Source: Sequoia sempervirens (lineage: Eukaryota; Streptophyta; Pinopsida; Cupressales; Cupressaceae). From it: 64,000 bases of DNA. The stretch covers positions 223,423,353 through 223,487,352 of the forward strand of contig VDFB02373365.1 of assembly GCA_007258455.2 (NCBI GenBank), read 5' to 3'. The notes below the pieces were generated by a model that did no database searches, had not been told where the DNA came from, and was given only the letters and a program-made list of their open reading frames with translations. Shown here in pieces: positions 46,930 through 58,550 of the stretch. The first letter of the stretch is position 1, and each line of letters begins with the position of its first letter. The translations under genes were made by a program, and so were the position numbers.

Positions 46930-49090
46930 TCATCAAACACCAAAGGGAAAAAAGTGAACTATGTTTATGATTTTACCATTCTTCATATTGAGGTAGTTGA
47001 TGATCAAACCCATGATAAGCAAGACTTTATTACAGTTGATAATCCAATTAATGACATCAAAATTGAGTATGAATAAAACATTGTTACAGCTGATAATCAA
47101 AACAAGTACATTTTCATAGCTGAAAATCAATTCAATGACATCAACACCAAATCAAATCCAATCAATGACATCGTACCAATAAATATGATCACAAACATGG
47201 ATGCAAATGATAATCAAATTAATTTCATTAAAATTAGTGATAAACAAGACAACATGCTAGTCAACGCAACCATAAGAGCTCATTCAAAGTTTGTCTTGAA
47301 GGGAGGTACTTCTAAAACATTCGCTACTCTGTCAATTCAATACAATATTGTTGACCAATTGCAGAAATTCCCAGCTCAAATATCAATATTGGAATTCCTC
47401 AAAATCTCACCAACTCATAAAGAAATTTTAGAACAAGCTCTAGTATCCACTGCAATACCAAATAATTTGGAAGTTTGTCAATTCTAAGCTATGGTGGGAC
47501 ACTTAACCACAAATCATTGCCTATCATTTTCAGAACATGATGATGTATCACTTACCCATCCACACAATGTTTCCCTCCACATTGAGGTTTTAATTCACAA
47601 ACACCGGGTCAAACATGTTCTAATAGATGGTGGAGCTGGCCTAAATATCTATACTTTAAAACTTATCTGTGCACTTGGATATTCAAAAAATGCAATTGAT
47701 GTCAGAAGAAAAATCACTATAAAAGCCTATGATGATGAAGAGAGATCCTCCCAAGGACTAATAGTATTACCAATTCAAGTGGGTCCAGTGGTAAAAGATA
47801 TAATCTTCCAAGTGTTAGACAAGGAGTTGACATACAATATACTCTTGGGACATCCTTGGATTCATGAGATGCAAGCAATTCCGTCAACGTATCATCAGTG
47901 TTTAAAATTTCCTTTTAATGGACAATAAATTACCATTTCAGCTGATTCCAACAATCCTCAGTATTGCAACACACTTAAATTATTCCAATACACCTTTGTA
48001 CCACATAACAAGGAGGCCATCACTCCTAGTTCATCAAACAAGGAAGGTCAAATCAGCTTGAGGGAAAGGTTCAGTCAAAGGATAAAGGTATTGGTGATTC
48101 TACTTCTTTAAGCAATGAAAGTCAACTAAATGCTTTGTCAAAACTATTTGAGAAAAAGTTCCAATATAAAGACAAAGGCATGGGGGAATATTCTATTGAG
48201 CAATCATTATGTCTTTCACAGTTTTTTCCTTCTCCTAAGTCATATGGACAACCATCCACATCAAAACAACAATCCTCATAACCAACCACACTATTTGAAG
48301 GTAAATTTTTCAAAGCAGGAACTTTAGTGGATGAGTCAAAAGACAAGGATGTTCTAAACTAGTTATATAAAGATGAAGAGACATCACAAGCATCAACTTC
48401 CAATGTATAAACAGATGGCAAAGGGAAAACAATCCTAGAAAAGATGGGATATGAAGGAAATGGTCTTGTTGGAAAAAGAAAAGAAGGCATTGTTGAACCA
48501 ATACAACCTACTATAACCAAAGCAAAAGATAAGACAGGGCTAGGATACAGGGAAGAGACCAAATAAGAAATCAGGCAGTAGGTTGTTGAGTTAATCCTCC
48601 AATTGCGAGATAGTTCCAAAACAAATTCCAATGAATATGAATGCGACTCGCTCTCTGAAGAATCTTGTCATGATAAAGAAATTAATGTGATACAAAGGTA
48701 TGCACCAACACGTACGGAGGGACAGAGCTCTGGGTCTAGACCACTTCAAATTGGATCACAACATATTGATGACTCAAGTGAAGACAATCAGACTTTGAGT
48801 GAGATAGATCCTTCAGAAGAGAGTAACATCATAGACATCAACATTTCTATTGAACACTTTGACGACATTATCATCAGGACACTCACCCCTTTTGACTTAA
48901 ACCAATCTGATGATTTCTTTCCATTGGTACACCCCGAACTAATTGACTGGGACCAAACCAAGCTACTTGACATCCCTATCTTTCCAACGATGATTCCATT
49001 GTAAATTTCCTTTGCTCTAATAATCCTGAAACATGTTCCACTAGCAAATCTCATAACGAAGCTTTAGACAAAGGGAGTGCCAAATCTCTC
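46930..49090 (+). pseudogene. Element B protease and G-patch region (broken)
   Basis: A degenerate linker with repeated (I/S)NDI-type text (46960-47180) leads to ISILEFLKISPTHKEILEQA. The protease is at 47491-47928: VLIDGGAGLNIYTLKLICAL, where D-G-G stands for the active-site triplet, then GLIVLPIQVGPV and YNILLGHPWIHEM. The G-patch is at about 48406-48570: ILEKMGYEGNGLVGKRKEG, IVEPIQP, KTGLGY. The acidic linker that follows (48603-49004) includes HPELIDWDQTK. Stops and frame changes separate the parts. The protease would cut gag-pol; the G-patch is thought to bind nucleic acid. Confidence 0.8.
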
Positions 49091-49099
49091 AACTGCAAA

Positions 49100-50243
49100 A
49101 TGAATATCAAAAATCAATCTAATGGTGAAAACCATTTAATGACAGTATTAGATCAAGAAAAAGTAAAAATAAAGAACACATCTAACGGTGAAAACCTCTC
49201 TCAGACACCAAAAGATGGGAGATTTGACACTCTTCCCGAGCACTATCATGAGAGATCCTCAGTACTGATTGAATCTACACAGTCCACCAACATTGGTATA
49301 GCTGAAATAGTCAAGACTCTACATCTAGCAACATCCATGACAGAGGAAGAAAAACCAAGCTTCACTAAGTTCTTTGAAGAGAAACAAATCAACTTTGCTT
49401 GGTCATATGTTGATATGTCGGGGATAGATCTAGAACTTATAATGCATAATTTACTGCCACCTGGAGTGAAACTAGTGAAACAAAAATTGAGAAAAATTCA
49501 TCCCCATATCGCCCTACTGGTGAAGGCTAAATTGAAGAAATTATTGGACGCAGGATTTATCCGACCTATTGATTATTCTAAATGGATCTCAAACGTTGTA
49601 CCAGTTTCAAAACCAGATGACAACATCAAGATATATACGAATTTCAGAGATCTTAATAGGGTCTATCCAAAGGATGATTTTCCTTTGCCTAACATTGACA
49701 TCATTGTAGATTTGATAGTTGGACATGAAATGTTATCACTCATGGATAGATTTTCAAGTTATAATTAGATAAAAATAGCACCAAAAGATCAAGAGAAAAA
49801 TTCTTTCACATGTTCATGGGATACTTTCTATTGGAACGTCATGCCTTTTGGGTTGAAGAATGATGGGGCTACTTATCAACGTACGATGACCACCATATTT
49901 CATGACATGTGCACACCTTCATGGAAGACTATTTAGATAACCTATTGGAAAAATCATACACTAGGAAGGACATCTGGAAATCCTAGATAAAATCTTCACT
50001 GGGTTGGAGAAATTCAATGTGAGATTAAATCCCAAGAAACATGTATTTGGTGTGACATCAGCTAAACTTTTAGGATATATAGTATTAGCTAAAGGCATTG
50101 AGGTGGATCCTCCAAAATTCAAAGCCATCATGGAGATGCCTCCTCCTAAGAATATCATCCAACTCATATCTTTACAGGGATGATTCTAGTCTATCAGGAG
50201 GTTCATTGTACAACTAGAAAATAAAACTTGTCCATTTAATCAC
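49100..50243 (+). pseudogene. Element B reverse transcriptase (broken, YLDN)
   Basis: Open part 49100-49768: NFAWSYVDMSGID, KLVKQKLRKIHP, IRPIDYSKWISNVVPVSKP, YTNFRDLNRVYPKDDFPLP, and EMLSLMDRFSSYN with the first catalytic Asp, then a stop. It goes on WNVMPFGLKNDGATYQRTM. Near 49910 the frame shifts by one base; then MEDYLDNLLEKS at 49921 carries YLDN where YxDD is required. Thumb and connection (KLLGYIV, KGIEVDPPKFKAI) follow in other frames up to 50240. It converts element RNA to DNA when intact. Confidence 0.88.
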
Positions 50244-50798
50244 TTGATACACAAGAACATTTCTTTGAAATGGGATGAAAAATGTGAAGTGGCTTTTAAT
50301 CAATTGAAACAATATCTGATGTCACCACCCATACTGGTACCACCAACAGAAGGAAAACCATTATTACTCTACATTGCAATAACAGAGGTATCTTTGGGCA
50401 CTCTACTAGCACATGAAGACTCTGCAGGAAAAGAAAGGGTTATTTATTACATAAGCAGAACCTTGAATGGCTATGAAATAAACTACACATTTATTGAAAA
50501 AGCTTGTCTAGTGGTAGTATCTTCTACTCAACAACTAAGACACTACATGTTAACCCATACCATCAAACTCATAGCAATAATTGATCCATTGAAGTATCTA
50601 CTCAACAAAGCTTCCCTGACAAGAAGACTAGCCAAATGGGTGATGATATTGAGCAAGTTTGACATTCAGTATGTGGACAGGAAAGCAATCAAGGGCCAAC
50701 CAATCGCAGACCAGCTAGCTGAAGCACCATTACAAGCTGATCATCCCATGAGCATTGATTTTCCAGATGCAGATCTCCTTACAGTGTCAACACAATAG
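50244..50798 (+). pseudogene. Element B first RNase H (degenerate type)
   Basis: A 184-codon open stretch: LKWDEKCEVAFNQLKQYL, PPILVPPTEGKPLLLYIAI, VSLGTLLAHEDSAGKERV, IYYISRTLNGYEINYTFIEK, LRHYMLTHTIKLIAIIDP, AKWVMILSKFDIQYVDR, KGQPIADQLAEAP. The first catalytic Asp of ordinary gypsy RNase H is absent (YIAITEVSLG). This is usual in elements with a second RNase H and suggests a structural rather than catalytic role here. The surrounding frame is intact. Confidence 0.88.
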
Positions 50799-51182
50799 TG
50801 GATATTATATTTTGATGGATCTTACATGCAACATGGATCAGGAGTTGGAATCATATTTATCACGCCTCAAGGACACACCATTCCAAAGTTTTATAGATTA
50901 ATGTTTCCTTGCACTAACAACACGGCTAAGTATGAAGCACTCATCATTGGTATCAAGACAATCGTAGAGTGGAAAATCACAGAGTTAAAAGTCTATGGAG
51001 ATTCTCAATTGGTCATAAATCAGGTGAATGATGATTATCAGACAAAATATGACAAATTGATGTCATATAAAAGAATGGTGGATGACTTTAAAAAGTACTT
51101 TGTTGAAATAAAATTTGAACAAATCCCAAGAGGGGACAACAAAGTTGTTGATGCTATGGCGACCATTGCTTCTCTCCTATAG
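50799..51182 (+). pseudogene. Element B second (archaeal-type) RNase H, catalytic residues present
   Basis: Begins right after a stop at 50798: YFDGSYMQHGSGVGIIFITP, TNNTAKYEALIIGIKTI, ELKVYGDSQLVINQVNDDY and GDNKVVDAMATIASLL. All four acidic residues expected (FDGS, YEAL, GDSQ, and D in the VDAMA helix) are present. Such an additional RNase H is a recognised trait of the Tat group. It ends with a stop at 51182, so the polyprotein is interrupted before integrase. Confidence 0.85.
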
Positions 51183-51383
51183 ATACCTGAAAAATGAAGT
51201 CATTATGATTTCGTTGGGGAACAATTATTTAACCCAGCATATGATAACCCCGAATCCCAAGTCATATGCCATCTAGTTGACGTGGAATCCTCAATCTATG
51301 GGAAGATCTACACCTACCTAAAAGACAACACCCTACCACCAAATCTATCCCGAAACTAGAAACATAACTTTATTCAACAAGTA

Positions 51384-52547
51384 GCTTGACATACCTTGAT
51401 AGTCAATGTACTTTACCGACGAGGTCTTGATGGTACTCTCCTTCGGTGTCTTGAACATAACGAAGCTAAAACTATTTTACATGAGGTTCATGAAGGTATT
51501 TGTGGAACTCATTCAAGTGGACTAAATCTTGCTAAGAAACTCCTATGTTTGGGGTATTACTAGTCAAATATGGAGGAGTCTTTTTAATTTATCAAGAAAT
51601 TCCAAAAATGTCAAATTCATGGCAACCTCATACACGCACCAGCACAGGAACTCCAACCGTTTGCATCAACATGGCCCTTTTGTCAGTGGGGACTAGATCT
51701 TGTAGGTAAAATTCACCCGTCATCTTCCAATGGACACAAATTCATCATCATAGCCACAGATTATTTTACAAAATGGATTGAAGTTGTTCCCTTGACCACC
51801 ATCACAAGAAAAAAAACTGCCTCTTTTATCCTAAATTACATCATCTGTCGGTATGATGTTCCTCAGCCCATTGTCACTGACAATGGTAGACCTTTCAAGA
51901 ATCAGGATGTCCAAGAAATTTGTGAAAGGTTTCATATCCAACATCATTTTTCAACACCATATTATCCCCAAGGAAATGGCCAAGTAGAGGCCTCAAAAAA
52001 AACTATCTTGAAGATCCTGAAGAAAATCGTCAACGATGTTGGATGAGACTGGAACATTCAACTGAACCCTGCCTTGTCGGCCTACAGAGCTAGTATACAC
52101 ACCCCAATAAGAGCCACACCATACACTCTTGTATATGGATCAGAGGCCATTCTACCTATTGAGGTTGACCTACCATCCCTAAGAGTGTCTTTGAAAGGAA
52201 TTATCTCATAGGAAGACTATCAGGTGTCTCGGCTATAGGAATTGGAACTATTAGATGAGCGTCATCAACATGCAGTGGTTTACCTGAAATCCTATCAACA
52301 TAGGATGTCCAGAAGCTAGAATCATAGGGTCAAACCAAGAACATTTCAAGTTGGTGACTTGGTTGTGAAAGAAAATCCCCATAATCAACAGGAACGAAAG
52401 AAGAAGGGGAAATTTGAACCAAACTGGCTAGGTCCCTTTGTCATTGTATTAGTTTATGGATCTAGAGTCTACCAGCTATCTACACCTGAAGGGGGATTTT
52501 TTGAAGAGCCTATCAATAGCCTACATCTCAAGAAGTTCTATACTTAG
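51384..52547 (+). pseudogene. Element B integrase (DDE intact, zinc finger damaged)
   Basis: Zinc finger: VHEGICGTHSSGLNLAKKL with two His, then a part with stops where the first Cys of the pair is Phe (KKFQKCQIHGN). The core keeps all three acids: WGLDLVGKIHP, VTDNGRPFKNQ and NGQVEASKKTI, with 35 residues between the second Asp and the Glu. A stop lies near 52045 (VNDVG) and others near 52210-52320. The C-terminal KKGKFEPNWLGPFVI and VYQLSTPEGG...LHLKKFYT are intact to the stop at 52547. It would insert the cDNA. Confidence 0.88.
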
Positions 52548-53146
52548 GTAATTCATCTAGTGCACATTAAAAGTCCCAAAAAAATACAAAAAAATGAGAA
52601 AATGTCCTAAAAAAATGGTTGCCCTGATGAAAACCTGGAAAATGGGCATCTTGGTGACAACAAAATAAAATTAAAAAAGAGAAAAATACAAAAAAGTGAA
52701 AAATAAAAATAAAAATCAAAGAAAATCTAAAAAAGTGCAATAAAAACAAGTAGTGAAAACCTAGAAATAGGTGTTATTTGTGATAGATTAGCTTTTCCAT
52801 CTATTTGAGCACATGTCGACCATTCACTTTTTCCATCATTATGCCTGTCATCAAAAACCTCATGTACATATCTTGGCATTGCGGTCGTGTCTCACCCTAG
52901 ACTGGGGGAAAAATCCTAAACTCACTAGGGGCAATAAACTTTGAGCTTAAACCAACAAATAAACAACAGTTAGACAACACAAAAAACACAATGATCATAG
53001 TGCAACTTAACATTGAACATCAATCATCAAACTTTACACATCAACCATCCATATTAAGTAGCTAAATCAATCAATCAAATCGAAACAAAGCTAGATGGAT
53101 GATGTTATTTTGAATCGTATTAGTACATCGCATGTCAACATCAGAA
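52548..53146 (+). other. Element B post-integrase 3' UTR
   Basis: Contains GATGAAAACCTGGAAAATGGGC (in parts) and AGTGAAAACCTAGAAATAGGTG (52749-52771), the counterpart of the conserved block in A and N1, and an A-rich AAAATACAAAAA stretch. No gene. Confidence 0.5.
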
Positions 53147-54990
53147 CTATGTGCTACTAGCCCCAAATAGTGTCGGCCCTGTGCCTCCTGCTGCACCACT
53201 TGACAGTCCTGCCCTTGGATCTCTGCGAGGTGGAGGCCCTGTAACACCCATGCTAGTAGTCCTGGAGTGACTATGTCCTGACCTAGTGAACTAAGCATAA
53301 CTCACACGCTGCTCAACATGCACTACCTCATGGTATCATAGCCTGTAATACTCAGCCTCCCTGGCATAGTGTCATACCTCTCTGAGGTAATCTGCTGTAC
53401 TAGTACCCTTAGAAACTCTTTGTAGTCTCTTCCATTCCCTCTACCTGCTCACACTGATGTCTCAAGGTATCTCTCTCGGCTATGAGGGTGGAAATTTTTG
53501 CTTGGGGTTGTGCTTGTAGCAAAGCTTGTACTTGTGTGAGCTGACCCTGAAAAGTTTGTACCTAGACCTGTAGAGTGGCTATCTATGTTTTTTGTTGTTG
53601 TGAATTCAACCAAATATGAACATTTTGTTGTATTGCAGCCACTAGAGATCGCCTCTTCCGAGGCACTCTAAGATCTAACACATGCCTACCACCCCCATCA
53701 CCACCATCTCCATCTTCACCACCATCTCCATCTCCATCTCTGCCACCTCCACCATCTCCATCCCCATCTCCATCATCACTGCTCTCTCCCTCCTCCTTAT
53801 CATCTCCTCCATCTATCCTCTGCCTGTGTGCATGTGGTGGTTCCCTCTCATCATCATCTTGTGATGTACTGGCTCATCTGGACTAGATATCCATGGGAAG
53901 GGATGTGCAAAGAAATATTGTGTGTACTCCTCTGACACTGCAGCCTCTATAATCTTTAGATGATAATCCCATATCACTTCCTATAATCCCTGGTACTCCT
54001 CAACCACTGCATCATAGGATAAGCAAGGCCCCCACTCCGGAACATCCTGTCATCTACGTGCATAAAGAGCCACTCCCTGGGGCATGCCCTGTACTCGGCC
54101 ATACTATCAATGGACTCTCCTCAGCAGGAATCTCTCAATAATAAAAGGTGCCCTCCTGATTAGGTATCTTGATGAACACGCATATGGAATCTCGATATCA
54201 TCCTCTGGCCACTACTCACAGTCCATGTATGGCCACCATGTCACTATCTTGAGGTCATCCAATACCCTCCTCCAATACTCTAGTTTTTCCATCTTATGTT
54301 AGACAACTGGACCTGTATATCCATGAACATACGGTCGACCAGCTGGTCATTGTCTATCTACAACAGGACAAGTTACATCTATATGCTCCCATGCCCATAT
54401 CTATAGTAATGTCACTCCAACTAATAAACTATATGCTCTAAGGTACACAACCTGATGTAGATCATGGTATAAATGTGTAAGCATGCAAGATCCCCATGCA
54501 TATCTGGTCCCCTATGTAATCATGCTCTCCAAAATCTGACCCTAGCCAACTAAAAGTCCCTTCGACCGGTGGTTGGGACATATAAAACCTCCAATAAATC
54601 CAGCAATAACACATGCCAATGTCGCGTATGCATCCACCATCTCTCGCCATGGAATATCATAGCCACAAATCTATCATCCTCAAAAACTCTTTGAAGTGCA
54701 TCAGTCCCTCCCTGCTCAGTCAAATCATACACAACCAACTCTTTGACAATAGGGATCCTCAAAATCTGGTAGACATCCTCCTGTGTCACTGTCATCTCAC
54801 CAGTGGCCAAGTGAAAGGTGTTATGATCACTATGCCACCTCTCTTCCAAAGTAGTCAGAAGTCCCTTGTTAATCCTATGTTGGGGCATTTCAAGCAAAGA
54901 ATTCAATCTGCATCATCCAATCACATTCAGATCAGCCTAATCCAAATGTGGAATCAAATCCCAGGTCCTTAGGAAATCCTCCCGCGACAT
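53147..54990 (-). pseudogene. PMD ORF of element B, antisense to the element (broken)
   Basis: On minus from the ATG at 54990 (MSREDFLRTWDLIPHLD): LLTTLEERWHSDHNTFHLA, GEMTVTQEDVYQILRIPI, then the PMD core with several stops. An acidic, Gly/Asp-rich linker follows (from (CCATCT)-type repeats at 53690-53830). The coiled tail has PRKRRSLVAAIQQNVHIW, LTQVQALLQAQPQAKISTL, REAEYYRL and TTSMGVTGPPPRRDPRAG, ending at 53147. The total is about 614 codons, a size typical of PMD proteins. It has the same position and orientation as in A and N1. Confidence 0.75.
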
Positions 54991-55337
54991 GAGGATTGTT
55001 GAAGTCTCCTATCATCATAATATATTTCAAATTAGGAATCTTATCAATCAATCAACATCAATCATCCTATCAATCTAATCATCTCTGATGAGATTTTGAT
55101 TACATCTCATGAGCGCCTATCATTGATCCTCACATTTCATGAGGTCAACCATCAACCTATCATTGATCCTCACCTATCATGAGGTCAATTATCAACATCC
55201 TATCATTGGATCTCACCTATCATGAGATCAATCATCATCTAATTAATCAACATCATCAAACATCATCAAATCATAGGCTGATGTGATCAAAAATCATCAA
55301 AATCAAGGAGTCCACTCAAAATTTTATCATTCTTCCC
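54991..55337. other. Spacer upstream of B PMD ORF
   Basis: Holds several copies of a TATCATTGATCCTCACCTAT-type word (55100-55240), a local short repeat. It is the region where a PMD promoter would lie; no TATA box was clear. Confidence 0.4.
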
Positions 55338-55735
55338 TAGATGCGCTAAAACAGTGTCTCAAAGCACCAAAAACATGGATGCGCCAGAGAATTCCACCAA
55401 TGCACCACAATAGGGCTTCAATGCACCAAATATATGAATGCACCATTAAATTTCATCAATGCCCCATTCTACTGCATCAATGCGCTAAAATGATCTATGC
55501 ATTAAAACTTTGACAGAATGCGCTAAATCTTGTCATCTATGTGCCAAAAATATCATTGTGCTAAAATATTTTATGGATGTGCTACATCTAGCCATGCATG
55601 TGCTAAAGAACCCTATGCGCTAAAAAAATTCACCTATGTGCTACACAATTGACCCTATGCACTAATCTACTGCATGCGCTAGAACAATCTACCGATGTGC
55701 TACATCGGGTTTCCTATGCGCTAAAACACAAAAAA
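55338..55735. repeat. Inverted 21-bp repeat array of element B (3' side)
   Basis: About eighteen degenerate units with the core GATGCGCTAAAA (variants AATGCACCA, TATGTGCTACA) at 21- and 17-base spacing. The core is the reverse complement of the core of the 5' arrays (TTTTAGCGCATC). Confidence 0.85.
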
Positions 55736-56295
55736 GGAAGAATTCAAATGTGAAAAATGTGGGAAAATTGATATTCAAAATTTATGAGGAGGTTTTTCGA
55801 GACACATATCGGAGGTCCATACGTGGTCGGGCGATTGTGATGTCACATGCGCTCAAATCAGTGGGTTTGGATCATAATCACCATCTTGCTCAATTTGCAC
55901 TAGGTTGCTCAATCACTCAAATTTTCAAATTGAAAATACACAAATGAACTTCAAATCACATCTTTTAACCTTTTAATGGGTGATTAAGTGGGAATTTGGT
56001 GGGATTGATTTATTTAACTTTCAAAAGGCCTTAATTAATCATTTCATCACCTAGCAAGTTCATCATCATTTTTCGGGAGATAAATCGTCTCTACATCATA
56101 AAAATTTGAAATCATCAGAAAATCATCAAAATTTCAAAAAAAATCAAAAATCACAAAAATTCAAAAATTCATCGATTTATCTCCCAAGGGGGAATATATC
56201 CATCATCACTTGGAAATCAATGTCTAGGGCATATTGAGAATTTTTTGTCAATATCACCAGCAAATTTGTCTTTGAAGCAATGTGTAAATACATCA
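55736..56295. other. B 3' spacer
   Basis: AT-rich, includes AAATCATCAAAATTTCAAAA repeats near 56110-56170; no gene. Confidence 0.5.
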
Positions 56296-56313
56296 CTTCA
56301 AAGAGGGGTAAAA
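56296..56313 (+). other. B polypurine tract
   Basis: CTTCAAAGAGGGGTAAAA abuts the LTR start TGTATACGC; near identical to the tract of A. Confidence 0.85.
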
Positions 56314-57370
56314 TGTATACGCTTAAAATCGGTCAGGATAATTAATTAATTAAATACAAGGTATTTAATTAATATACCTCTTATTTCGTCTACTCATAAA
56401 TAAATTCTAAATTTATTTATGTAGTTCACACTTTCTAATTCTTCTTATCTTAATTCATATTCTTCTAATTTTAATTAAATAAACAAATTCTAATAGTTTG
56501 TTTTATTTAATTAATATTTTCTTACTAAGTTTGAATAATTCCAAATTCAAATTTAGTCGCATGTCTCCAACTTTTCTTCTTGCCACCTCATCAAGTGTCT
56601 CATGAATTTAAATATCCTTAATATTTAAATTGGAATTATCCTCAACAAATTTTGAAACAAACTAGAGACACTTGGCTCTCTCCATCATTTCATTCTCTCT
56701 CACACTTGGCATGGTGTTCTATTAAAGGGAACACTCTCCATGATTCCCTCTAACTTCTTCATTCTCCACCCTTGATCTTTCCAGCTGAAATACTAACCAT
56801 TGGTTGTTGCCACATCACAATATGCCTTGGGAATTCTATAAATACAACCTCATTCTACAACATTTGATATCCCATCTTTGAGAAATCTTACTCTGCAGAA
56901 ATTACCTTAGAGCACTTTGAGCATTGAGAGCATTTGAGCATTTAGCAATTAGCATTTTAGAAGCATTTAGTTTAGCACAATCATGGCTTAGTTATTAGCT
57001 GCATTTCTATTATCATAGTAGTTTTTATATAGCATTTGTATCATAGTCTTTAGCATCATATCCAATATCATATTACCATTATCATTTATAGCATATCATA
57101 TAATTCAATCATCATGTAGGAATAGATTTACTACATTTCCAACATTCCATTCCTCAGGTTGTCATTCTAACAGTCATAGTGCAAAAAAAAAATCTAAGAG
57201 CCATTATGATTTAATGAATCCCTGAAGATAGGAAACAATGGGATGATTTTAGGGAATTTGCTTTGTTTTAATTCGATTAGTTTTGTGATTTCAATTCTCT
57301 AATATAATATATTTAATTGACTGTGTGGTTTTATTACTCATTTATTTACTTCACACAATTCACACAATAT
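56314..57370 (+). repeat. B 3' LTR, full length
   Basis: TGTATACGCTTAAAATCGG to ...TTCACACAATAT. It matches 42203-43157 apart from the first 67 bases and one extra piece near 56660-56700. TATA box CTATAAATAC at 56836-56845. TTAATTAAT-rich tract at its start. Confidence 0.9.
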
Positions 57371-57379
57371 GGGTTCAAC

Positions 57380-58500
57380 TCTTGAAAAAGGTCTCTACAC
57401 TGGATGCAGATACAAGATTAGCTTATTTGTCCTTGTTCTCAGGTTCTTCCTTCTTTCTCTAGATTTGTGTCATTTCTTTCCTCACTTCTTCAGGATTTGC
57501 TTTGTTCACTGACATGTTTTTCTATTTCAAATTAGATTTCTTTAAAAAATTTCTCTTGCAAAATTTCAAGAAATGTCCTAGTTTTTTGCAAATGTAGCAC
57601 TTAACATATCCAAGGTTAAATGAATTTGCTTTTATCTTCATCCTACACTAATTAGCCTTATGTCCAAAAATATTGCATGTGTAATAGTAGCCCTGAAAAG
57701 ATTGAATCCTTCTATTTGTATCAAATATGTTCATCATCATTTTACTTCTATATTTAGTAGGTCTATGTCCAAACTTGTTGCACACATATCATTTTTTAGC
57801 AAAAAATCTAGCATTCTAACTTATTTTATTTTGGTTCATCCTAATTTTGCATTATATTGCTCTATGTCCAAATTTATTGCATTAGAAATAAAAACCATTA
57901 AAAGATGAGTACCTTTGAGCATTAGGCTATTGAGTGGGTATCCTTTCGGTATTGATTCTTCGATGGTAAGTGTTGCCTTGAAATTTCCTTTGATTATTCA
58001 TTTTATGGAAAATTGGGTTAGTGCTTTGTCCTTCTTCAAATCCAAGACCACCTTTATTCTTTGCAGGTTTCTGAGATGAAATCAACTCATCAAGAATTGT
58101 AGAGCTAGTCTTGAACCTTTCTTCATGAGCTTTCTCTTTTTCCAAATCAGCCTTTAGGGTTACTACTTCTTGTTCAAGTATATCACATTTTTTTGTCTTC
58201 TGATTGATAGTCTTTTTTAGTTTTTCTTCCTCTCTTGCTTTGTTCAATTTCTAATTTCATATTCTCTTCCATCCTTTTGATTTCTTCAAGTTCCACTCTT
58301 AAATTCTTTATAGTCTCCTTTGCTTCTTTTAGTTCCTAGTTAACCTCTCTATGCTTCAACTTGAATTTTTGGATTTGATTCCTTAGTTTCTAAATACATT
58401 CATCTGCTTGCTTGACATTTTCTTTCAGACTCTATAACCTCTGTTATTACTTCTTCATCCAAGTTAGATCTCATCATTATTTAATTCAACCTACCAAGAT
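57380..58500 (-). pseudogene. Element C gag, with zinc-knuckle repeats
   Basis: On minus, right after the primer site: a long coiled coil (KHREVNxELKEAKETIKNL, KKCDILEQEVVTLKADLEKE), then SSTILDELISSQKP and GGLGFEEGQ, a motif common in copia gag. Basic QRKFQGNTYHRR follows, then four knuckle-like repeats: CNKFGHRAI, CNKFGHRPTK, CNIFGHKAN, and a canonical CYICKKLGHFLKFC at 57558-57599 (C-x2-C-x4-H-x4-C). The first three have lost one or two ligands. It runs into the B insertion at about 57371. The N-terminal gag fold is not seen, so the protein is partial. Confidence 0.72.
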
Positions 58501-58536
58501 CTCCTTCAAGTTGTTAAACTCATTCCAAAGGACTGT

Positions 58537-58548
58537 GCTCTGATACCA
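58537..58548 (-). other. C primer binding site (initiator tRNA-Met)
   Basis: TGGTATCAGAGC on minus, two bases inside the 5' LTR: an exact match to the plant tRNA-iMet site. Confidence 0.9.
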
Positions 58549-58550
58549 AT

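Larger units (their letters stand above)
42203..57370 (+). mobile_element. Element B: Ty3/gypsy Tat-type element inserted in C
   Basis: LTRs 42203-43157 and 56314-57370, primer site TGGCACCCATCGTGGGG at 43162, gag, protease, G-patch, RT, RNase H, second RNase H and integrase in order on +. These are followed by an antisense PMD ORF, a repeat array, PPT and 3' LTR. The left LTR lacks the first about 67 bases of the right one and no target duplication is visible, pointing to a deletion at the left border. It is the best preserved element of the window, but stops, frameshifts and a YLDN active site in RT rule out autonomy. Confidence 0.9.

Noticed and set aside
48122..49054. Minus-strand ORFs across the B linker
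   Set aside because: Antisense shadows of the acidic protease/G-patch linker on +.
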